Source of the DNA: Aureivirga marina
Lineage (GTDB): Bacteria > Bacteroidota > Bacteroidia > Flavobacteriales > Flavobacteriaceae
Assembly (NCBI RefSeq): GCF_015767265.1
Contig: NZ_JADPIB010000009.1
Span: forward strand, 1 to 64,000
Direction: 5' to 3'
Length of the DNA stretch: 64,000 bases
Positions 45,158 through 54,346 of the stretch are shown one piece after another (within the stretch, counting starts at the first letter, position 1; each line of letters starts with the position of its first letter). The notes beneath the pieces are model-generated. The model saw only the letters and a list, made by a program, of their open reading frames with translations. It made no database searches and had not been told where the DNA came from. A program made the translations under genes and the position numbers.

Positions 45158-46972
45158 TTAAAGAATATGTACTTTAATTTTTTGCCAAACTTTAATTAAA
45201 AGTGCTGTGAAAATTAAAACAAAAATAGTCAGAATAATCGCTAAAGTTGTTTCACCATAAATCCAATAACCTGTAGCAAATAAACTACCATAAATCACCA
45301 AACAACCTAAAAACATTGCTAAAATTCCAGAAGGAACTGTCCATTTTTCTTTTGGATCTTTAATTTCTCGATTTTCTTTTTTTGCTTTTTCAATGATTGT
45401 TTTCCAACCGTTTCCTCCTGGTTGAATTTTTTCGTAAAAATCGAAAAGAACTTTGTCAGATTCTGGTTTTGTAAGAAAAGTAACTAAAATCCAAATGAAT
45501 GTTGTAGAAAAAACTGCTATTGGCATGGAACTCCAAGCAGGTAAAATTCCACTTTCAGCCGAAAAAAGGAAAGTTTCAATCGCATCAATATGAAATAAAA
45601 TAGAAATAACTCCAGAAACAAACATTGCAGTAATTTCACTCCAAGCATTAATTCTCCACCAGAACCAACGAAGAATAAATATCAATCCAGTTCCAGCACC
45701 AAACATGATAATAAAATCAAAAATTTGATCAGCATGATTTAAAAGTAAAGCGATTCCTGCGCTTAGAATCATTAAAATTAGTGTAGAAATTCGACCGATA
45801 AAAACCAATTCTTTTTCACTTGCATTTGGTCGAATTGTTTCCTTATAAAAGTCATAAACGATATAAGAAGATCCCCAATTTAAATGTGTTGAAATTGTAC
45901 TCATATAAGCCGCAATTAATGAAGTCAGAACAACTCCCATTAATCCATAAGGAAGTTTTGTTAGCATTGCAGAATAAGCTAAATCATGACCTAATTTATC
46001 TTCTGTAATATCAGGAAAAGCATCATGAATACTTTGTACATCAGGGAAAATCACAAGAGAAGCCAAGGCAACTAAAATCCATGGCCAAGGACGTAAAGCA
46101 TAATGAAGAATATTGAAGAAAAATGTTGCTCCAATTGCATGATTTTCATTTTTTGCAGCCAACATTCTTTGTGCAATATATCCACCACCTCCAGGTTCAG
46201 CTCCAGGATACCAAGCGCTCCACCATTGCACAGCAAGAGGAATAATTAATAAACCAATAAAAGCTTCACGATTGTCAAAAGTCGGAATGATATCAATTTT
46301 ATCAACAACATTCGGATGTGTAATTAAATTAGAAATTCCTCCAACTTCAGGAAGATTCACGCAATAATACGCAGCTCCAATTGAACCAACCATTGCGACA
46401 AAAAATAACAAGAAATCAGTATAAACAACTCCTTTAAATCCACCAAGTATACTGAATAAAACTGTAACAAGAGAAGCAATTCCGATAGTTTGAAAAGGAG
46501 TTAAACCAAGCATTACTTGTCCAATTTTTATCGCAGCTAAAGTAACTCCCGACATTGCAAGAACATTAAAAATTACACCAAGATAAAGAGAACGGAAACC
46601 TCTTAAAAAACGTGCAGGTTTTCCGCCATATCGGAGAGAATAAAATTCGATATCAGTATGAACATTTGATTTTCGCCAGAGTTTTGCATAAACAAAAACA
46701 GTTAATAATCCAGTTAAAAGGAAAATCCACCAAGCCCAGTTTCCAGAAACTCCATCTTCACGAACTAATTGCGTTACCAAATTCGGTGTATCTGTAGCAA
46801 AAGTAGTAGCAACCATGGAAAAACCTAAAAGCCACCAAGGCATATTTTTTCCAGATAAAAAGAATTCATCTGTATTTTTTCCAGATTTTTTTGAGATATA
46901 AAATCCGATTCCTAAAGTAATTGCAAAAAATGTGAAAATAAAGATATAATCAATCGTATGTAATGATATCAT
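45158..46972 (-). CDS. sodium:solute symporter (SSS family)
   Basis: A 604-residue polytopic membrane protein with about 13-15 helices. The family blocks are SGKNMPWWLLGFSMVATTFATDTP near residue 40 and GGFKGVVYTDFLLFF near 182, followed by the second half IAAYMSTISTHLNWGSSYIVYDFY near 355. It is longer than PutP-type members because of an extended C-terminal part with two further helices. It drives uptake of an organic solute with Na+; the solute cannot be told. It begins a likely minus-strand operon with the Crp/Fnr regulator. Confidence 0.88.
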   Translation of the reverse strand: MISLHTIDYIFIFTFFAITLGIGFYISKKSGKNTDEFFLSGKNMPWWLLGFSMVATTFATDTPNLVTQLVREDGVSGNWAWWIFLLTGLLTVFVYAKLWRKSNVHTDIEFYSLRYGGKPARFLRGFRSLYLGVIFNVLAMSGVTLAAIKIGQVMLGLTPFQTIGIASLVTVLFSILGGFKGVVYTDFLLFFVAMVGSIGAAYYCVNLPEVGGISNLITHPNVVDKIDIIPTFDNREAFIGLLIIPLAVQWWSAWYPGAEPGGGGYIAQRMLAAKNENHAIGATFFFNILHYALRPWPWILVALASLVIFPDVQSIHDAFPDITEDKLGHDLAYSAMLTKLPYGLMGVVLTSLIAAYMSTISTHLNWGSSYIVYDFYKETIRPNASEKELVFIGRISTLILMILSAGIALLLNHADQIFDFIIMFGAGTGLIFILRWFWWRINAWSEITAMFVSGVISILFHIDAIETFLFSAESGILPAWSSMPIAVFSTTFIWILVTFLTKPESDKVLFDFYEKIQPGGNGWKTIIEKAKKENREIKDPKEKWTVPSGILAMFLGCLVIYGSLFATGYWIYGETTLAIILTIFVLIFTALLIKVWQKIKVHIL

Positions 46973-47094
46973 GTAGTTTTGTTATTGATTAATTGGTATT
47001 TGCGTAAATATATAAAAAAACTTTTCAGAGAAAGAAATCATTTTTTAATAGAATAACGCAAATTTTTCTTCAAAATTTCCAAGGAAGAATCCAT

Positions 47095-47102
47095 TATATT
47101 TG
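47095..47102 (+). promoter_or_regulatory. putative -7 element of the BNR-repeat gene
   Basis: TATATTTG fits TAnnTTTG and lies 29 bases before the start codon, the normal distance for a short leader. The -33 element is unclear. Confidence 0.4.
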
Positions 47103-47131
47103 TTTAACAATTTTATTAAAAAACAATCTTT

Positions 47132-49918
47132 ATGAAAAAATACATATTGTTGTTTGCATTGCTATTTATTTCGATAGCAATTCAAGCACAAGAAACCGTA
47201 GTTTCAGAAATAAAGCCTGTAAATATTGGACCTTCTGTGATGAGCGGAAGAATTGTAGATATTGCAGTGAATCCTAAAAATCCAACAGAGTTTTATGTTG
47301 CTTATGCTTCTGGTGGACTTTGGCATTCGAATAATAATGGAACAAGTTTAGAACCAGTTTTAGACAGTTCAGAAACGCAAAATATTGGATGTGTTTCTGT
47401 CGATTGGAAAAATGAAGTGATATATGTTGGAACTGGAGAAGTAAATTCTTCTCGTTCTTCTTATGCTGGAATTGGAATTTTAAAAAGTTCTAACAAAGGA
47501 AAAACTTGGGAAAATATTGGTTTAAAAGATTCGCAACATATCAGTAGAATTATCATTGATGAAAAGAACCCACAAGAATTAACTGTTGCTGTAATCGGTC
47601 ATCTTTATACAACAAATAAAGAAAGAGGAATTTTTAAATCTTATGACGGAGGAAAAACTTGGCAGAAAACACTTTTTATTAATGAAAATACTGGAATTAT
47701 CGATTTAGTTGCTTCATCAGATAATAAAAATACAATGTATGCTGCTGCTTGGGAAAGAAGTCGTAAAGCATGGAACTTTGTTGGAAGTGGAAAAGGTTCT
47801 GGGATTTATAAAAGTACAGATAAAGGAAAAACATGGAATCTTTTAACAACAGAAAAATCAGGATTTCCAACAGGTGAAGGAGTTGGAAGAATTGGTTTAG
47901 CAGCTTTTGATTCGAAGGTTATTTATGCTTTTTTAGACAATCAATTTAGAAGAGCAAAATCAGATAAAAAGGAATCTGTTAATGTGTTGACAAAAGATGA
48001 TTTTAAAAATATGTCTGTAGAAACTTTTTTAAACTTAAAAGATAAAAAGTTAAACAAGTTTTTAAAACAAAATGGATTTCAAGAAAAATATAGAGCGCAA
48101 AATGTGAAAAACATGGTGAAAGAAGGAAACATTAAACCTTCTGATATTGCAAAATATTTAGAAGATGCAAATGCAATGTTATTTGATACACCTGTAAAAG
48201 GAGCGGAGCTTTATAAATCTACAGACGGAGGGAAAACATGGAGAAAAACACATAAAGATTATATCGAAGACATTTATTATTCTTATGGATATTATTTTGG
48301 TTTGGTAAAAGTAGATCCAAAAAATAGTAACAATGTATACATTGGTGGAGTTCCAATTTTAAAATCAAAAAATGGAGGAAAAACATTTATTTCTATTCAA
48401 AAAGATAACGTTCATGCTGATCATCATTCGCTTTGGATTTCACCAACACAAGAAGGGCATTTAATCAATGGAAATGATGGAGGATTGAATATTTCATATG
48501 ATGATGGAGAAACTTGGATTAAATGTAATCAACCTTCAGTTGGGCAATTTTATGCTGTAAATGTTGATAATCAAAAGAATTATAATGTTTATGGAGGTTT
48601 ACAAGATAATGGCGTTTGGTTTGGACCTCATAATAATGTGGAAAGTAGAGAATGGACGCAAACAGGTCATTATGCTTATGAATCTATCATGGGGGGAGAT
48701 GGAATGCAAATTATGATTGACGATAGAAATCCGAATATTGTTTATACAGGATTTCAATTTGGAAATTATTATCGCTTAAATCTAGCAGATAAATCACAAA
48801 AATATATTCAACCAAAACATGATTTAGGAGAAGCGCCACTTCGTTTTAATTGGCAAACACCAATTTTACTTTCAAAACATAATCAAGATATTTTGTATTT
48901 AGGTTCGAATAAATTACATCGTTCTTTAGATAAAGGTGATAATTTTAAAGCGATTTCTGGAGACTTAACAAATGGAGGAAAAAAAGGAAATGTTGCTTTT
49001 GGAACATTAACTTCTATTGATGAATCTTCTTTTCAGTTTGGAGAATTATTAATTGGAACAGATGATGGAAATGTTCAATATTCAAAAGATGGAGGAAGTT
49101 CTTGGGAATTAATTTCTAAAAATTTACCAAAAAATCTTTGGGTTTCTAGAGTGATTTTCTCTCAATTTGAAAAAAATAGATTTTATGTTGCTTTAAATGG
49201 ATATAGAAATGATGATTTTACACCTTATTTATTCATGACAGAAGATGCTGGAAAAACTTGGAAAAACATCAGTTCAAATTTACCAAATTATTCAATTAAT
49301 GTTGTTCGTGAAGATTTTATAGATGAAGATATTTTATATGTTGGAACAGATAATGGTGTTTTTGTTTCTTTTGATAAAGGAGCAAATTGGCAAATTATTG
49401 ATGCAAACATGCCAAAAGTTGCTGTACATGATTTAGCAATTCAAAAACAAGCGAAAGAAATGGTTATTGGAACACATGGTCGTTCGATTTATGTGATGGA
49501 TTTAAATGCTGTACAACAATATAAAAAGGTGAAAAATTCAGATGTTGCAATTATTGATATTCCTAAAATTCGCTTTTCTAAAAATTGGGGAAGTGCTTGG
49601 AGCAAATGGATTGAGCCAAATACACCCAAAGAGACAATTTCTTTTTATGTTAAAGAAGCTGGTGAATATAAAATTTATATTTTAGGTGAAGATGAAAAAA
49701 CGTTATTTGAAACTAAATTTAAAGCTGTAAAAGGATTTAATTTCTTTGAATATAATGTTTCTATGAATGAAAAATTAGGAAAGAAATATGCAAAGAAACA
49801 CGAAGATTTTACAGTTGTTGAAGCAAAGAATGGAGAATATTATTTACCAAAAGGAAAATATCAACTAAAGATTTTAAAAGGAAAAATAAGTGATATAAAA
49901 GAATTTGAGATTAAATAA
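47132..49918 (+). CDS. secreted BNR/sortilin-like beta-propeller protein
   Basis: A 928-residue exported protein with a signal peptide ending at AIQAQ (about 20). At least eight BNR/Asp-box-like motifs of the S-x-DGGKTW type are visible (SYDGGKTWQKT, STDKGKTWNLL, STDGGKTWRKT, SYDDGETWIKC, SKDGGSSWELI, TEDAGKTWKNI, SFDKGANWQII). They suggest two propellers, as in sortilin/VPS10-like or xyloglucanase-like folds. No catalytic residue or C-terminal sorting domain is obvious. The last 120 residues form a separate beta-rich domain. Many Flavobacteriia have such proteins; function is not known. Confidence 0.85.
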   Translation: MKKYILLFALLFISIAIQAQETVVSEIKPVNIGPSVMSGRIVDIAVNPKNPTEFYVAYASGGLWHSNNNGTSLEPVLDSSETQNIGCVSVDWKNEVIYVGTGEVNSSRSSYAGIGILKSSNKGKTWENIGLKDSQHISRIIIDEKNPQELTVAVIGHLYTTNKERGIFKSYDGGKTWQKTLFINENTGIIDLVASSDNKNTMYAAAWERSRKAWNFVGSGKGSGIYKSTDKGKTWNLLTTEKSGFPTGEGVGRIGLAAFDSKVIYAFLDNQFRRAKSDKKESVNVLTKDDFKNMSVETFLNLKDKKLNKFLKQNGFQEKYRAQNVKNMVKEGNIKPSDIAKYLEDANAMLFDTPVKGAELYKSTDGGKTWRKTHKDYIEDIYYSYGYYFGLVKVDPKNSNNVYIGGVPILKSKNGGKTFISIQKDNVHADHHSLWISPTQEGHLINGNDGGLNISYDDGETWIKCNQPSVGQFYAVNVDNQKNYNVYGGLQDNGVWFGPHNNVESREWTQTGHYAYESIMGGDGMQIMIDDRNPNIVYTGFQFGNYYRLNLADKSQKYIQPKHDLGEAPLRFNWQTPILLSKHNQDILYLGSNKLHRSLDKGDNFKAISGDLTNGGKKGNVAFGTLTSIDESSFQFGELLIGTDDGNVQYSKDGGSSWELISKNLPKNLWVSRVIFSQFEKNRFYVALNGYRNDDFTPYLFMTEDAGKTWKNISSNLPNYSINVVREDFIDEDILYVGTDNGVFVSFDKGANWQIIDANMPKVAVHDLAIQKQAKEMVIGTHGRSIYVMDLNAVQQYKKVKNSDVAIIDIPKIRFSKNWGSAWSKWIEPNTPKETISFYVKEAGEYKIYILGEDEKTLFETKFKAVKGFNFFEYNVSMNEKLGKKYAKKHEDFTVVEAKNGEYYLPKGKYQLKILKGKISDIKEFEIK

Positions 49919-49950
49919 ATTCAGAATTAGTTAAAAAATATAATACCATA

Positions 49951-49984
49951 AAAAAAGTCCAATTCTAAATTGAATTGGACTTTT
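49951..49984. terminator. bidirectional rho-independent terminator
   Basis: Stem AAAAGTCCAATTC (49953-49965) with GAATTGGACTTTT (49972-49984). It separates the convergent BNR and superoxide dismutase genes. Confidence 0.92.
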
Positions 49985-50004
49985 AATTTATAATTTTCTA
50001 TAAA

Positions 50005-50613
50005 TTATTTTCCTTCAGCATATCTTCTAGAAACTTCATCCCAGTTGATTACATTAAAGAAAGCATTGATGTAATCAGGTCTTCTGTTTTGGTAGTTTAA
50101 ATAATAAGCGTGCTCCCAAACATCTAATCCTAAGATTGGAGTTCCTCCACATCCGATTTCTGGCATTAATGGATTATCTTGGTTTGCAGAAGAACAAATT
50201 TCTACTTTTCCTCCTTTTTGAACACATAACCAAGCCCATCCAGATCCAAATCTAGTTGCAGCAGCTTTTGCAAAAGCATCTTTGAAAGACTCGAAAGAAC
50301 CAAAAGCAGCATCAATTGCTTCTGCTAATTCTCCTGTTGGAGCTCCACCTCCGTTTGGAGACATGATTGTCCAAAATAAAGAGTGATTGTAGAATCCACC
50401 TCCGTTATTTCTTACAGCAGCATTTGACATATCTAAGTTTACTAAGATATCTTCAATAGATTTTCCTTCTAAATCAGTTCCTGCAATTGCATTATTTAAA
50501 TTATTTGTATATCCTGCATGGTGTTTACCATGGTGAATTTCCATTGTTTTTGCATCAATATTTGGTTCTAATGCGTCGTATGCGTATGGTAATTTTGGTA
50601 ATTCGAAAGCCAT
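50005..50613 (-). CDS. sodA: superoxide dismutase (Mn-type residues)
   Basis: A 202-residue cytoplasmic enzyme that dismutates superoxide. Metal ligands are H27 (EIHHGKHH), the histidine in YNHSLFW, and the aspartate and histidine in [12 protein letters not shown]. The GGG just before the second histidine ([10 protein letters not shown]) and the glutamine in SANQDNPL are the pattern usual for manganese enzymes, although many Bacteroidota members are cambialistic. It is monocistronic: a -7 motif and a terminator surround it. Confidence 0.94.
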   Translation of the reverse strand: MAFELPKLPYAYDALEPNIDAKTMEIHHGKHHAGYTNNLNNAIAGTDLEGKSIEDILVNLDMSNAAVRNNGGGFYNHSLFWTIMSPNGGGAPTGELAEAIDAAFGSFESFKDAFAKAAATRFGSGWAWLCVQKGGKVEICSSANQDNPLMPEIGCGGTPILGLDVWEHAYYLNYQNRRPDYINAFFNVINWDEVSRRYAEGK

Positions 50614-50650
50614 TTTGTTTTTAATTTTTTAAGTTAAACATAAACTATTT

Positions 50651-50658
50651 CAAAGGTA
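50651..50658 (-). promoter_or_regulatory. putative -7 element of sodA
   Basis: CAAAGGTA on the plus strand reads TACCTTTG on the coding strand, 37 bases before the start codon. No -33 TTTG is seen at normal spacing. Confidence 0.35.
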
Positions 50659-50793
50659 ATGAACTATAATGAATAAAAGAAATTGATTGTTTTGATATTC
50701 CTATTATTTTTATTGATAATTAAAAATAGTTGTTTGAAAGTTAGAGTTTTATGAATTATTTCTTTTAAAACCCGAATTTTATTGCTTTATTTT

Positions 50794-51735
50794 TTACATC
50801 ATATTCTGCTCGTCGTCATTTTTCTTCTTACGAGGTCTTTGATTTGCTTCACTTATTTTATTTGCAGCAACCATGCTTGTCACCAAATTATTTAACATAT
50901 CACTTGCAGCATTTGGTGTATTAGGTAATAGAATTAAATTACTGTTTGTATCTTGTCCAATTGCTTGTAAAGTATCGTAGTGTTGTGTAATTACAATTAG
51001 AGAAGAAGCTTCCTGAGAATTGATTCCTGCTCTGTTTAATGTATCAACAGACTCTTCCAATCCACGAGCAATTTCACGTCTTTGATCTGCGATACCTTGT
51101 CCTTGTAAACGTTTACTTTCTGCCTCTGCTTTTGCTCTTTCTACAATTCGAATACGTTGTGCATCTCCTTCAAATTGTGCAGCTACTTTTTCTCTTTCTG
51201 CTGCATTAATTCTATTCATTGCATTCTTTACTTGCGAATCTGGATCAATATCTGTAACAAGTGCTTTTACGATGTTATAACCATAATTTAGCATTGCTTC
51301 TTTTAATTCTCTTTCAATTGCGATTGCAATATCATCTTTCTTTTCAAAAACATCATCTAAAATCATTTTTGGAACTTCTGCACGAACTACATCAAAGATA
51401 TAAGCTGTAATCTGATCATGTGGATTTTGAAGTTTATAAAAAGCATCATATACTTTATCAGGTGAAATTTTAAACTGAACAGAAATTTTTAACTGTACAA
51501 AAACATTGTCTTTTGTTTTTGTTTCTACCATTACATCTAATTGCTGAATTTTTAAAGAAACTCTTCCAGCAATTCTGTCTATAATCGGAATTTTAAACTG
51601 TAATCCTGCATGACGAATCGATCTAAATCTTCCAAATCGCTCGATAACTGCAGTTGTTTGTTGTTTTACCATAAATAAACCAGAAACGATTATAAATAGA
51701 AGAACTATAATGTAGGGTATGTATTGATAACTCAT
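50794..51735 (-). CDS. SPFH/Band 7 (stomatin-like) membrane protein
   Basis: A 313-residue protein with one N-terminal membrane helix (about 7-24: IPYIIVLLFIIVSGLFMV). An SPFH domain follows (TAVIERFGRFRSIRHAGLQF, LKIQQLDVMVETKTKDNVFV), then a coiled coil from about 190 (EREKVAAQFEGDAQRIRIVE, RAKAEAESKRLQGQG) and a basic tail. Such proteins form oligomeric rings in the membrane; they often pair with NfeD or with AAA proteases. No NfeD gene is adjacent here. Confidence 0.9.
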   Translation of the reverse strand: MSYQYIPYIIVLLFIIVSGLFMVKQQTTAVIERFGRFRSIRHAGLQFKIPIIDRIAGRVSLKIQQLDVMVETKTKDNVFVQLKISVQFKISPDKVYDAFYKLQNPHDQITAYIFDVVRAEVPKMILDDVFEKKDDIAIAIERELKEAMLNYGYNIVKALVTDIDPDSQVKNAMNRINAAEREKVAAQFEGDAQRIRIVERAKAEAESKRLQGQGIADQRREIARGLEESVDTLNRAGINSQEASSLIVITQHYDTLQAIGQDTNSNLILLPNTPNAASDMLNNLVTSMVAANKISEANQRPRKKKNDDEQNMM

Positions 51736-51761
51736 AATTTTTAATTTTTTGCTTAAAAATA

Positions 51762-51793
51762 CAAAAAAAGCACTTCAAATTTGAAGTGCTTTT
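51762..51793 (-). terminator. terminator of gltX
   Basis: Perfect palindrome AAAGCACTTCAAA/TTTGAAGTGCTTT (51767-51792) with an extended A run on the left that becomes a T run for the minus strand. It lies between gltX and the stomatin-like gene, which therefore needs its own promoter. Confidence 0.88.
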
Positions 51794-51821
51794 AGATTAT
51801 TTAAGACAAAATGGTTAGAAA

Positions 51822-53339
51822 TTAACCGTTTGTTTGAATTGCGTTTTGAATTCTCTTAACAGTGTTTTCTTTTCCAATCATTTCGATGATATCAAATAAA
51901 TGTGGACCTTTCATCGCTCCAACCAAACTTAAACGTAAAGGTTGCATAACTTTTCCGAATCCAACTTCTTTTGTTCCAATCCATTCTTTTACGATTGTCT
52001 CTACATTTGCAGAAGAGAAATCTTCAATAGCTTCTATCACAGAAATTAATTCTGTCATCAATTCATTTGTTCCTTCTTTCCAGTTTTTCTTTACTCCTTT
52101 TGCATCATATTCTGTAGGATTTACGAAGAAGAAATTACTTAAATCCCATAAATCATTTACAAAAACAGCTCTTTCTTTAATTAATCCAACTACTTTTTCT
52201 ACAAAACCTTCGGAAGCTTCAATATTATGCTCTTTTAAAATTGGTATAAATAAAGTAGCTAATTCTTTATTCGATTTTTTCTGCATGTATTGTTGGTTGA
52301 ACCATTTTGTTTTGTCTGGGCTAAATTTTGCTCCAGCTTTGCTTACTCTTTCTAAAGAAAAAGCTTCCACTAATTCTTCTAAAGAGAAAAGTTCTTGTTC
52401 TGTTCCAGGATTCCAACCTAAGAAAGCTAACATATTAATGAAAGCTTCAGAGAAATATCCATCTTCTTTATATCCTCTAGAAATTTCTCCATTTACTTCA
52501 TTTGTATATTCTAACGGGAAAACAGGGAAACCTAATTTATCTCCATCACGTTTGCTTAATTTTCCTTTTCCAACAGGTTTTAAAATCAATGGTAAATGTG
52601 CAAATTTTGGGGCATCCCATCCAAAAGCTTCATATAATAAGAAATGAAGTGGAAGAGAAGGTAACCATTCTTCACCACGAATTACATGCGTGATTTCCAT
52701 TAAATGATCATCTACAATATTTGCTAAATGATATGTTGGCATTCCATCTGATTTAAATAAAACTTTATCATCTAAAGTATTTGTATCAATTGAAATTTCA
52801 CCACGAATCTCATCTGAAAGTTTTAAAATTCTATCTGCTGGAGTTTTAAAACGAATTACATATTTTTCTCCTGCAGCAATTTTTGCTTCAACTTCTTCTT
52901 TAGAAAGTGCAAGAGAATTATCTAATTGTTCTCTATTATGATGACTATAACTAAAAGTTTGACCTTTTTCTTCGTGTTCTTTTCTTTGTGCGTCTAAAGC
53001 TTCTGCCGAATCGAAAGCATAATATGCTTTTCCTTCTTCGATTAACTTAAAAGCATAATCTTTATACATCGCTTTACGTTCCGATTGACGATAAGGACCA
53101 AATTTTTCATTTTTTCCTGGACCTTCATCAAAAGGAATTTCACACCAATTTAAAGAATCAATAATGTACTGTTCGGCATTTGCAACATATCTTGTTTGAT
53201 CTGTATCTTCAATTCTTAACACAAATGTTCCATTGTGTTTTTTTGCAAATAAATAATTAAATAATGCTGTTCTTACACCTCCCATATGCAATGGTCCTGT
53301 TGGACTAGGTGCAAATCGTACTCGAACGTCTGTAGTCAT
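51822..53339 (-). CDS. gltX: glutamyl-tRNA synthetase
   Basis: A 505-residue class I aminoacyl-tRNA synthetase. The HIGH-type block is APSPTGPLHMGGVRTALFNY near residues 9-28, and the KMSKS-type block GKLSKRDGDKLG lies near 265. I chose ATG 53339, which gives the normal start TTDVRVRFAPSPTG. The extension to an in-frame TTG at 53363 has no support and would overlap the promoter element. It charges tRNA-Glu; whether it also charges tRNA-Gln cannot be seen. Confidence 0.95.
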   Translation of the reverse strand: MTTDVRVRFAPSPTGPLHMGGVRTALFNYLFAKKHNGTFVLRIEDTDQTRYVANAEQYIIDSLNWCEIPFDEGPGKNEKFGPYRQSERKAMYKDYAFKLIEEGKAYYAFDSAEALDAQRKEHEEKGQTFSYSHHNREQLDNSLALSKEEVEAKIAAGEKYVIRFKTPADRILKLSDEIRGEISIDTNTLDDKVLFKSDGMPTYHLANIVDDHLMEITHVIRGEEWLPSLPLHFLLYEAFGWDAPKFAHLPLILKPVGKGKLSKRDGDKLGFPVFPLEYTNEVNGEISRGYKEDGYFSEAFINMLAFLGWNPGTEQELFSLEELVEAFSLERVSKAGAKFSPDKTKWFNQQYMQKKSNKELATLFIPILKEHNIEASEGFVEKVVGLIKERAVFVNDLWDLSNFFFVNPTEYDAKGVKKNWKEGTNELMTELISVIEAIEDFSSANVETIVKEWIGTKEVGFGKVMQPLRLSLVGAMKGPHLFDIIEMIGKENTVKRIQNAIQTNG

Positions 53340-53360
53340 GATTTTGATTTTTTTCTGCCG

Positions 53361-53368
53361 CAAAGATA
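53361..53368 (-). promoter_or_regulatory. putative -7 element of gltX
   Basis: CAAAGATA on the plus strand reads TATCTTTG on the coding strand, 21 bases before the ATG. Confidence 0.4.
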
Positions 53369-53433
53369 ATGATTTGTAGAAAGTATTTGAAAAAGTGGAT
53401 TTAAAGTTTAGGAAAAGGTTTTTTGATAATTTT

Positions 53434-53441
53434 TATATTTG
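53434..53441 (+). promoter_or_regulatory. putative -7 element of the hypothetical gene at 53451
   Basis: TATATTTG fits TAnnTTTG but ends only 9 bases before the start codon. The leader would be very short or absent. Confidence 0.3.
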
Positions 53442-53450
53442 CTTTAAAAA

Positions 53451-54290
53451 ATGTTAGGAAAAAGTTTGATATTAATTTTATTCGTATTATTTACAAGTAA
53501 AAATTTAGCTCAAAATACTTTTCATTTTGTTAATGATGAAAAATTAGACACTATTTCTTATTATTCTCTTCATATATATTCTAAAAATAAGGAAAAGAAA
53601 CTTTTACCAAATGAAAATAATGGAATAGAATTGACTAAAAAAATAATTCGTAAAGCAGATTCAATTGTAATACATTTTGATTCTTGGTATAAGGAAAATA
53701 TTCCTAAAAAAGCATTTCATAATTCATTAATATTTATTAGGAAACAACTTTATATTGGAGAAGTTGAATTAAACTCAAATAAAATTCAGACTTTAGGAAC
53801 TATAAATAATTTGTATAAAAAAGGTCATTATTATGGTTATGAGATTGGAAGTTTAAATTCATTTCCTATAGATACTTTAATTAAAATTAAAAAATTTAGT
53901 ATTTACATTCGAAATACAAAATATAAAAATTCTGAATTAATACCAGAAATATTTGTTGCAGATAGTTTAAATGACCCAAACAAAATATATTTATATCCAC
54001 ATCAAAAGATTATGAAAATTAATAGGAAAATCAAACACGAATGGTTTGATATTCCTATTAAAACTTTTGTAAATAAAAATAAATCAAAAATATTTATGGG
54101 TTTTGTTAGTCATACAAATTTTACAATTGCTTTTGGAAGAGTGTATTTAGAAAATAATATTTTTCTTAATAATTTTTCAGGAAGATTGGGGCTTTATGGA
54201 AATGAAATTTGGTATGGTAAACAAAGATTCTCAATAATGAAGCGTTTTGGAATTCCTGCTGTGAAAATTGAATATGAATATCTAGAATAA
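53451..54290 (+). CDS. hypothetical exported protein
   Basis: A 279-residue protein with a signal peptide ending at NLAQ (about 21). The remainder is rich in Lys, Asn, Ile and Tyr with short strand-like segments. I see no catalytic motif or known repeat and do not recognise the family. It may be a beta-rich cell-surface or periplasmic protein. It is transcribed alone, divergent from gltX and convergent with sufD. Confidence 0.55.
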   Translation: MLGKSLILILFVLFTSKNLAQNTFHFVNDEKLDTISYYSLHIYSKNKEKKLLPNENNGIELTKKIIRKADSIVIHFDSWYKENIPKKAFHNSLIFIRKQLYIGEVELNSNKIQTLGTINNLYKKGHYYGYEIGSLNSFPIDTLIKIKKFSIYIRNTKYKNSELIPEIFVADSLNDPNKIYLYPHQKIMKINRKIKHEWFDIPIKTFVNKNKSKIFMGFVSHTNFTIAFGRVYLENNIFLNNFSGRLGLYGNEIWYGKQRFSIMKRFGIPAVKIEYEYLE

Positions 54291-54321
54291 AAAAATCCAG
54301 ACACAAAGCATCTGGATTTTT
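54291..54321. terminator. bidirectional rho-independent terminator
   Basis: Stem AAAAATCCAGA (54291-54301) with TCTGGATTTTT (54311-54321), 9-base loop. It ends both the hypothetical gene and the suf operon. Confidence 0.9.
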
Positions 54322-54346
54322 TAGATAAAATAATATTAATATAAAA

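Noticed and set aside
51862-52647. A 261-codon open frame on the plus strand within gltX
   Set aside because: The minus-strand gltX is a clear full-length synthetase; the antisense frame shows no family features and no promoter or ribosome site.
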